Part shown: positions 1 through 3,755 of the stretch, piece after piece
How positions within the stretch are numbered: position 1 is the first letter of the stretch
How the letters are laid out: every line of letters begins with the position of its first letter
Assembly: GCA_902783065.1 (NCBI GenBank)
Contig: CACZPV010000004.1
Location: forward strand, 1 to 5,373
DNA: 5,373 bases
From: an uncultured Ruminococcus sp.
Lineage (GTDB): Bacteria > Bacillota > Clostridia > Oscillospirales > Acutalibacteraceae
Reading direction: 5' to 3'
Notes under the pieces: model-generated
Seen by the model: only the letters and a program-made list of their open reading frames with translations
The model's database searches: none
Told to the model about the DNA's origin: nothing
Made by a program: the position numbers and the translations under genes

Positions 1-45
1 AAAAATCAGACGAATCCTACTGCAATTTCGGATCCGTCTGATTTT
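1..45 (-). terminator. Intrinsic terminator of the small membrane protein gene
   Basis: Positions 2-17 and 30-45 form an inverted repeat (AAAATCAGACGAATCC against GGATCCGTCTGATTTT) with a 12-nt loop. Read on the minus strand the stem is continuous: the one non-complementary pair (13/34) is a G-U wobble there but an A-C mismatch on the plus strand. The minus-strand transcript ends in a run of five U. It begins only 2 nt after the stop codon of the 48-185 gene, so it fits as that gene's terminator. Confidence 0.85.
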
Positions 46-47
46 GA

Positions 48-185
48 TTATTTGTCTGCCGTACTGTGCGTACCGCCAAAAAAACGTTTTGCATCACGGT
101 CAGAATCTGATGCTGCTGTAAACAGTGCCATGCATATAACACCGACAACAGCTCCAGTTATCAACCCCGTTAAAAACAAAAGCAT
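48..185 (-). CDS. Small single-pass membrane protein, DUF3789-like
   Basis: This is a 45-residue ORF that starts at ATG (185-183) behind a strong GGAGG (197-193) with 7-nt spacing and ends in TAA. Residues 1-24 are a hydrophobic helix with small-residue spacing (GLITGAVVGVICMALFTAAS), followed by a charged tail (SDSDRDAKRF) and a short polar end. This matches the layout of the short DUF3789 family of Bacillota and their phages as I remember it: an N-terminal glycine-rich membrane helix, then a D/R-rich segment. No biochemical role is established for that family. A perfect-looking terminator follows at once, and a candidate -10 box lies at 249-244, so it is probably a stand-alone transcript. 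The coding call is firm because of the RBS, the terminator and the membrane pattern; the family name is from memory. Confidence 0.75.
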   Translation of the reverse strand: MLLFLTGLITGAVVGVICMALFTAASDSDRDAKRFFGGTHSTADK

Positions 186-243
186 GACAACACCTCCGTT
201 AAGCTGCGGAATCGCCTGAAAAAAACACTTCCGCTCCTACTAT

Positions 244-249
244 ATTATA
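244..249 (-). promoter_or_regulatory. Possible -10 box for the small membrane protein gene
   Basis: On the minus strand 249-244 reads TATAAT, a perfect -10 hexamer, with a TG two bases upstream. No good -35 match sits 16-18 bp upstream. The start point would be near 237, giving a leader of about 50 nt before the RBS. It lies just after the preceding gene cluster ends at 287. The support is a single hexamer in AT-rich DNA. Confidence 0.4.
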
Positions 250-286
250 TGCAGTCATACCATATACTATGATGATTTTAAGCCGA

Positions 287-421
287 TTACAAGACCGGAC
301 AGAGCTTTTTTACTATCTCTTTGTGATATTGCAGAGCCGCTTCCGGTTTCTTGCAAACCTCAAAATGATATTTATTCAATGCTTCCTTAATATTCACTTC
401 TGTCTGCCTGACCAAACACAT
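287..421 (-). CDS. Small overlapping ORF, or frame-shifted 3' end of the DUF6483-like gene
   Basis: In the frame next to the DUF6483-like gene, an ATG at 421-419 (alternatively GTG at 397-395) opens a 44-codon ORF ending in TAA at 289-287. It overlaps the last 35 bases of that gene. After the overlap it reads as a plausible soluble amphipathic peptide: KEALNKYHFEVCKK, then PEAALQYHKEIVKKL. That composition is much more protein-like than random intergenic sequence. A weak AGGTG lies about 9 nt upstream of the ATG. It could be a translationally coupled small protein, or the remnant of a longer C-terminus of the upstream gene lost by a frameshift near 387-421. I do not recognise it. Confidence 0.35.
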   Translation of the reverse strand: MCLVRQTEVNIKEALNKYHFEVCKKPEAALQYHKEIVKKLCPVL

Positions 422-797
422 CAATCGGCACACCTAAAAGTGACATAATTTCAATATATCCGTCATAGATTTCATCTCTTGAAAATCCACCGGCTTCCAG
501 CTGCTTATCATCAAGCGTATTAAGTCTTTGATAAAAGTCTGACGACAACTCAATGTATTTATCAGAATATTGCATATTTTCAAACAGCATATCTTCTGCT
601 TCACCGTATCTGCCCTCTTTGATCATTGTCATTAATTCCAGATGAAGCAGATCAATCGGTGTTAAAGTGCCACTGTCTTCAGTATTGCCAACAATCTGAT
701 ATTCTACTCTGGATTCTTTTTTTCCGAATACAACATTGGCAACAAATTTTGTCATCATCTCTATCTGCCGCATCATCCAATCATCCTGAAACCCCAT
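387..797 (-). CDS. DUF6483-like family protein
   Basis: This is a 136-residue soluble protein of unknown function. It begins with DDWMMRQIEMMTKFVANVVFG (residues 5-25 in outline: an acidic/aromatic start, then MRQI and a hydrophobic helix). I associate this opening with the DUF6483 family of Clostridia, from memory and without a search. The rest is mostly helical and acidic: a helix pair around residues 48-75 (LLHLELMTMIKEGRYGEAEDMLF), which resembles a TPR-like hairpin, then SSDFYQRLNTLDD and FSRDEIYDGYIEIMSLLG. There is no signal peptide and no catalytic motif. The start ATG at 797 has AAGGAG upstream with a longish 11-nt gap; the nearer ATG at 807 is in a different frame. It is preceded by the 411-bp repeat region and followed by an overlapping small ORF. 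Confidence 0.65.
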   Translation of the reverse strand: MGFQDDWMMRQIEMMTKFVANVVFGKKESRVEYQIVGNTEDSGTLTPIDLLHLELMTMIKEGRYGEAEDMLFENMQYSDKYIELSSDFYQRLNTLDDKQLEAGGFSRDEIYDGYIEIMSLLGVPIDVFGQADRSEY

Positions 798-835
798 TGC
801 TACTCATTCTCCTTATATTATTCTCTTTTTAGCTG

Positions 836-948
836 ATTGTAAAAGTCAAAAATCATCTATTTATGCGGATTTTGGTGTTTACACTTTTACAATTTTCTCC
901 GCTTTTCAAAGCTTTTCTGGTTTTGCGAGGTGTCCGCCATTTTACAAT
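836..948. repeat. Structured intergenic repeat, copy A
   Basis: This non-coding unit is bounded by ATTGTAAAA (836-844) and its exact inverse TTTTACAAT (940-948). Inside are GCGGA (865-869) pairing with TCCGC (898-902), and a small GC hairpin (925-937, GC..GG TGT CCGC). A second exact inverse, ACTTTTACAAT at 883-893, could pair with 836-846 instead (11 bp). That pairing would cross the GCGGA helix, so the two folds exclude each other or form a pseudoknot. About 70 bp at its start and the segment before its right end align with copy B. No ORF with an RBS lies inside it. I cannot assign it to a known RNA or mobile family. Confidence 0.55.
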
Positions 949-971
949 TGGCTATTCTTCTCTTTTATTCG

Positions 972-1118
972 ATTGCAAAAGTCTGAAATCTCATTGTTCA
1001 TGCGGTTTCTGATATCATTTGTTTTACATTTTTTCCGCTGTAATCCGTCATTTCCGTAGCTTTTTCGTTGGAAACAACTACTTTTGGGGCGGGGTTTGTG
1101 CCGCCGCCTTTTTACAAT
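972..1118. repeat. Structured intergenic repeat, copy B
   Basis: This second, longer copy begins 136 bp after copy A. Its ends are ATTGCAAAA (972-980) and TTTTACAAT (1110-1118); the one mismatch is a G-U wobble if the minus strand is transcribed. GCGG (1002-1005) and CCGC (1035-1038) occupy the same place as the inner helix of copy A. Copy B carries an extra block with GTTG-GAAA-CAAC (about 1067-1078) and a GC-rich hairpin (1088-1108). The flanks also match: GGCTATT follows both copies (950-956 and 1121-1127), and a partial third start, CTGATTTTAGAAATC, lies at about 1138-1152. The whole 798-1208 interval otherwise holds no gene that I can support. Confidence 0.55.
1086..1113 (+). terminator. 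Terminator-like GC hairpin inside repeat copy B
   Basis: GGCGG (1088-1092) pairs with CCGCC (1104-1108), and GG (1093-1094) with CC (1101-1102), around a TTTGTG loop with one bulged G. Five T follow at 1109-1113. In the plus direction this has the form of an intrinsic terminator, but no plus-strand gene lies upstream. In the minus direction no T-run follows the hairpin. It may end an unannotated plus-strand RNA, or simply be part of the repeat's fold. Confidence 0.35.
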
Positions 1119-1173
1119 CGGCTATTATTTCTTTATCTGATTTTAGAAATCATTAAGCGTTTGTTTGAACAGA

Positions 1174-1207
1174 CCTGAATCCGTGAAGCTGAACTGACAG
1201 ATTCAGG
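1174..1207 (-). terminator. Hairpin closing the regulator-oxidoreductase operon
   Basis: The arms 1174-1184 and 1197-1207 form an 11-bp stem with a 12-nt loop. The core CCTGAATC/GATTCAGG is perfect, and the one odd pair (1182/1199) is a U-G wobble only on the minus strand. It begins 1 nt after the stop codon of the oxidoreductase gene. The sequence after it on the minus strand (TCTGTTCAAAC) is poor in T, so it is either a weak intrinsic terminator or a 3'-end stabilising hairpin. Confidence 0.5.
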
Positions 1208-1208
1208 C

Positions 1209-2450
1209 TTAGGATATTGCCGCCAATACTCCGGTAGAAAACGCAGTTTGTAAATTGAAACCGCCCGTATAACAGTCTACATCAATTACTTCACCCGCAA
1301 AATACAGACCACTCACAAGTTTTGACTGCATCGTTTTAGGATCAATCTCCCTTACGCTTACACCGCCGGAAGTAACAATTGCCTCCTCAATAGGACGGAA
1401 TCCGGTTACCGTCCTTGTCATTTTTTTGAGTGTATCAATGATTACCTTCCGTTCCATTTTAGTGATCTCACTGCATCGTTTATCAGATGGAATACCACTG
1501 ATCCTGGTAAAATCCTCAATCAAAGCTTTCGGCATCAACGCAGAAAGTATATCGGTATAAATTCCTGTATGTGCATTGATTATTTCTCTCAAAAGCCGCG
1601 CATCCAGAGTTTCAGTACTTAATGCCGGTTTTAAATCAATCTCTATTTTGTATCTTCCGCTTTCCATATTCCTCATATGAGCCGATGCACTCCTGATAAC
1701 CGCTCCGGAAAGACCGTAACGTCTTAATTCCAATTCTCCGAAATCATTATAGATGCATTTATTCTTTTTTGCAGTGTCAATTACTTTAATCGCTATATTC
1801 TTTAAAAGAAGTCCTTCCGCATCATAATCAAAATGCTCTGCTGTTTCTACCGGAACCAAAGACGGACGAAGCGGCATAATAGTATGACCGGCTTTTTCAG
1901 CAAAACGATAGCCGTCACCCGTAGACCCTGTCAAGGGATACGACTTTCCACCTGTTGCAATAATCAGTTTGTCACATTTAAGCACTCTTCCATCCGATAA
2001 TTCAACACCACTGATGCGATTTTCAGTAATATAAATATCTTTTACTGTATTTGTCATTAACTCACAGCCGGATTTTTTTACAGCTTTTATAAGCGTATCA
2101 ACGATATCAGCTGCTCTGTCTGACACAGGAAAAACACGGCTGCCTCTTTCCGTTTTTAACGGACAGCCGTGTTTTTCAAAAAAGTCAATCGTATCCGCCG
2201 GAGAAAAACGACTAAGCGCACTGTATAAAAATCTCCCGTTAGTAGGCGTATTGGCAATCACTGTTCTTTCATCACAGTTATTGCAGACATTGCATCTTCC
2301 TTTACCGGTAATATACAATTTTCTGCCGACTTTTTTATTTTTTTCAATGATCAATATCGGTTTGCCGCTGGCTGAGGAAAAAATCCCCGCCATAAGACCT
2401 GCTGCGCCGGCACCAATAATGATTGTCCCATTATTATTCAACAGATTCAT
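1209..2450 (-). CDS. NAD(P)/FAD-dependent oxidoreductase, BaiN/HI0933 family
   Basis: This is a 413-residue cytoplasmic flavoprotein of the HI0933-like family (PF03486; also annotated as aminoacetone oxidase-like or BaiN-type). The N-terminal Rossmann motif GAGAAG is at residues 13-18, with the ribose-binding E36 (LIIEKN). The family signature GRKLYITGKGRCNV is at 42-55, the second FAD motif ATGGKSYPLTGSTGDG at 165-180, and the C-terminal block GEVIDVDCYTGGFNLQTAFSTG at about 386-407. Its length is normal for the family and the frame is intact. The physiological substrate is unknown for most members, so a bile-acid role should not be assumed from the name. ATG at 2450 sits directly against AGAGAGG, with no spacing. 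TTG at 2441 has that site at a good 9-nt distance and may be the true start. Either start overlaps the end of the upstream regulator (8-17 bp), which suggests translational coupling. An unusual CxxCxxC occurs at residues 53-59. Confidence 0.9.
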   Translation of the reverse strand: MNLLNNNGTIIIGAGAAGLMAGIFSSASGKPILIIEKNKKVGRKLYITGKGRCNVCNNCDERTVIANTPTNGRFLYSALSRFSPADTIDFFEKHGCPLKTERGSRVFPVSDRAADIVDTLIKAVKKSGCELMTNTVKDIYITENRISGVELSDGRVLKCDKLIIATGGKSYPLTGSTGDGYRFAEKAGHTIMPLRPSLVPVETAEHFDYDAEGLLLKNIAIKVIDTAKKNKCIYNDFGELELRRYGLSGAVIRSASAHMRNMESGRYKIEIDLKPALSTETLDARLLREIINAHTGIYTDILSALMPKALIEDFTRISGIPSDKRCSEITKMERKVIIDTLKKMTRTVTGFRPIEEAIVTSGGVSVREIDPKTMQSKLVSGLYFAGEVIDVDCYTGGFNLQTAFSTGVLAAIS

Positions 2451-3018
2451 CCTCTCTGTTATTTCTGTATACGTCATATTCCTGCCAGATCGATTCAAGT
2501 TTTGAAAAGGTTTCTTCCACCTCTCCGTCAAGTTCAATAACCGTTGCAACAATCAAAGCATTGATCATGCTCAAAGGTGCCACTAAAGAATCTACAATGG
2601 ATGCCATATCACTTTTTGTTATTAATACATAATCAGAAAGTTCACATAAAGGGCTGGCAGTACTGTCTGTCAAGGCTATAACCTTTGCACCTCTCCTTTG
2701 TGCAAATGACATTGCCTTTACAGCTGCGTTGGAGTATCTTGGAAAGCTTATACCTATTATGACATCTTCTTCGGAAATACGGAAAAGCTGTTCGTATATT
2801 TCAGTTTCACCATAGTTACTTATCACCTTAACATTCTTAAAAATCAGGGAATAATAATATCCGAGAAACGACGCCAGTGCTGCCGAACTCCTTACAGCAA
2901 AAATATAAATTGTTCTTGCTTTTGATATTGCTTTTACAGAATTTATAAAATCTTCGTTAGAGGTTTCATCCATCGTTTTTCTGATTTTTTCAATGTCCTG
3001 ATTCAGCACACTGGACAA
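2434..3018 (-). CDS. SIS-domain half of the split RpiR regulator
   Basis: If translated separately from TTG at 3018, this gives 194 residues. Residues 1-20 are the end of the linker helix (VLNQDIEKIRKTM). Residues 25-165 form the SIS fold, with the phosphosugar-site segments AVRSSAALAS (41-50), SFPRYSNAAVKA (91-102) and TDSTASPL (117-124). The C-terminal tail is acidic. No Shine-Dalgarno sequence precedes the TTG or any nearby ATG/GTG, so independent initiation would have to rely on reinitiation after the TAA 7 nt upstream. Its 3' end overlaps the start of the oxidoreductase gene. Confidence 0.55.
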   Translation of the reverse strand: MSSVLNQDIEKIRKTMDETSNEDFINSVKAISKARTIYIFAVRSSAALASFLGYYYSLIFKNVKVISNYGETEIYEQLFRISEEDVIIGISFPRYSNAAVKAMSFAQRRGAKVIALTDSTASPLCELSDYVLITKSDMASIVDSLVAPLSMINALIVATVIELDGEVEETFSKLESIWQEYDVYRNNREDESVE

Positions 3019-3024
3019 TACATT

Positions 3025-3306
3025 TTAGTTGCCAAAACGGTTTTTAGTAACCTCAATACGCTGTATCGAAGTCAGTTTATCACGTATCATTTCCTGCATA
3101 GCCTTTTGCATTTTCGGATATCCGTCATAACCAAGCTCCGTTGCAAAACGCACTACGGTTGATTCACTGACTCCGACTGTACTGCCAAGTCTGGATGCAG
3201 TCATAAAAGCCGCTTTATCATAATGCTCAGTAATAAAATTGGCAATCAGTTTTTGCCCTTTTGAAAAATCAGTCATTCTTTCGTTGATAAGTGACAATAA
3301 ATTCAT
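3025..3306 (-). CDS. HTH-domain half of the split RpiR regulator
   Basis: This 93-residue product starts at ATG 3306, behind GAGG with 8-nt spacing. It contains a complete RpiR-type HTH_6 domain: SKGQKLIANFITEHYDKAAF (15-34), TASRLGSTVGVSESTVVRF (36-54) including the recognition helix, and GYDGYPKMQKAMQEMI (59-74). It ends in the linker at the TAA. As a free HTH domain it could still contact operator DNA weakly, but it would lack the sensing and dimerising SIS part. The gene begins 19 nt after the stop of the small membrane peptide gene, consistent with a shared transcript. Confidence 0.65.
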   Translation of the reverse strand: MNLLSLINERMTDFSKGQKLIANFITEHYDKAAFMTASRLGSTVGVSESTVVRFATELGYDGYPKMQKAMQEMIRDKLTSIQRIEVTKNRFGN

Positions 3307-3325
3307 ATCCGAAGCCTCTTTCTGA

Positions 3326-3433
3326 TTAAAAATTTACCGATGCAATTAAAATAGAAAATACGCTGAGTACGATCAGGATACAAAGCACAATTGCAGTAAT
3401 CCTGATAATCATTTTTCTGTGTTTAAACACCAT
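3326..3433 (-). CDS. 35-residue single-pass membrane peptide, first gene of the operon
   Basis: The ORF starts with tandem ATG codons (3436 and 3433). GGAG at 3443-3440 is 6 nt from the ATG at 3433 and only 3 nt from the one at 3436, which favours 3433. The product is a short basic head (MVFKHRKMIIR) followed by one hydrophobic helix of about 20 residues (ITAIVLCILIVLSVFSILIA) and a 4-residue tail. By the positive-inside rule the N-terminus should face the cytoplasm. It lies about 35 nt downstream of a candidate extended -10 promoter and 19 nt before the RpiR start codon. I do not recognise a family. It could act as a small membrane regulator or as a translated leader. The good RBS, the promoter position and the clear membrane pattern support real coding. 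Confidence 0.65.
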   Translation of the reverse strand: MVFKHRKMIIRITAIVLCILIVLSVFSILIASVNF

Positions 3434-3475
3434 CATCAACTCCGTTTCTAACATCATTTTTATTACTATTTCAAT

Positions 3476-3502
3476 CTTATACCAAACAATAAAAAAATGC
3501 AA
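3476..3502 (-). promoter_or_regulatory. Promoter of the membrane peptide-RpiR-oxidoreductase operon
   Basis: On the minus strand, TGGTATAAG (3484-3476) is an extended -10 element (TGnTATAAG). TTGCAT at 3502-3497 lies 15 bp upstream, or 17 bp upstream of the alternative -10 TAAGAT (3479-3474). Transcription would start near 3469, leaving a leader of about 35 nt that includes the GGAG of the membrane peptide gene. It is divergent from the aconitase promoter. Confidence 0.6.
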
Positions 3503-3591
3503 GACGGAAGATTGAATATTTTATAAAATTCCTCTTTATGGCACATTTTTTTCGAATTTTGTAAATTTTTTCATTAAATCATCTTCTCAGC

Positions 3592-3618
3592 TGCATAAAA
3601 ACATTGACAAATTATGCA
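3592..3618. promoter_or_regulatory. Inverted repeat over the aconitase -35 box, candidate operator
   Basis: TGCATAA (3592-3598) and TTATGCA (3612-3618) are perfect inverse copies whose centres are 20 bp apart, about two helical turns. They flank and enclose the TTGACA box, so a bound dimer would block RNA polymerase. The core resembles the ATAA-N7-TTAT dyad known for CcpC at Bacillus citB, but the spacer here is 13 bp, so that identity is not claimed. Confidence 0.4.
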
Positions 3619-3632
3619 ATTTGAAGGATAAT
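3604..3632 (+). promoter_or_regulatory. Sigma-A promoter of the aconitase gene
   Basis: TTGACA (3604-3609, perfect) is followed after exactly 17 bp by GATAAT (3627-3632, five of six). The predicted start point is near 3639. This leaves a leader of about 115 nt before the aconitase ATG. It is the strongest promoter match in the window. Confidence 0.8.
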
Positions 3633-3643
3633 ATATATGCACA

Positions 3644-3724
3644 CTTATAAGTTTATTTATAAGTTTTTAGCTGATGATAAATAACAGTACCTGAAATTTT
3701 CAGGTTTTGCAGTCGGCTGAAAAG
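3644..3724 (+). promoter_or_regulatory. Leader dyads upstream of the aconitase gene
   Basis: Three dyads lie in the leader. CTTATAA (3644-3650) pairs with TTATAAG (3657-3663) and is followed by five T; the same segment is also a direct repeat of TTATAAGTTT with period 12. ACCTGAAA-T-TTTCAGGT (3689-3705) is a 17-bp palindrome followed by T-rich sequence. TTTTgCAG-TCGG-CTGAAAA (about 3705-3723) forms a third small hairpin. The AT-rich stems are weak terminators at best; they could equally be operators. No known riboswitch or T-box motif is recognisable. Confidence 0.35.
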
Positions 3725-3755
3725 AATTTTTAATATTTTAAGGGGGAAAGGATCA

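Larger units (their letters stand above)
2434..3306 (-). pseudogene. MurR/RpiR-family transcriptional regulator interrupted by an in-frame TAA
   Basis: One continuous 291-codon frame, of normal length for this family, encodes an N-terminal HTH_6 domain, a linker and a C-terminal SIS (sugar isomerase) domain. Codon 94 (3027-3025) is TAA, so the gene is split at the linker without any frameshift: GGC AAC TAA AAT GTA TTG. Both sides remain well conserved, and the linker reads smoothly across the stop (RFGN-stop-NVLSSVLNQDIEK). The lesion is therefore a single substitution, recent, or a sequence error. Regulators of this family bind DNA as dimers or tetramers and sense phosphosugars through the SIS domain, so separating the halves should destroy normal control. 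Other genes here end in TAA, so stop-codon reassignment is not a good explanation. The gene lies in an operon between a small membrane peptide and the oxidoreductase. Confidence 0.75.

Noticed and set aside
205..233. Inverted repeat GCGGAA...TTCCGC between the 48-185 gene and the 287-421 ORF.
   Set aside because: The stem is only 6 bp with a 17-nt loop and no T-run on either strand. It is too weak for a terminator call.
626..832. Plus-strand open frame opposite the DUF6483-like gene.
   Set aside because: It has no RBS, a leucine/serine-rich low-information translation, and is explained as the complement of the minus-strand gene.
2450..2552. Longer N-terminus for the oxidoreductase reaching back into the regulator gene.
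   Set aside because: The extra residues lie inside the SIS-domain coding sequence and precede the usual family start, which is about 10 residues before the FAD motif.
3025..3027. Stop-codon reassignment as the explanation for the TAA in the RpiR gene.
   Set aside because: The other genes here terminate at TAA at the expected family lengths, and no other internal TAA occurs in a recognisable gene.
3480..3560. Minus-strand 26-codon ORF (MCHKEEFYKIF...) upstream of the operon promoter.
   Set aside because: It has no RBS, reads through the promoter itself and has no recognisable features.
3637..3684. 15-codon leader peptide ORF (ATG CAC ACT TAT AAG ...) at the start of the aconitase leader.
   Set aside because: Its ATG falls on the predicted transcription start and has no RBS. 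The codons are just the TTATAAGTTT direct repeat.
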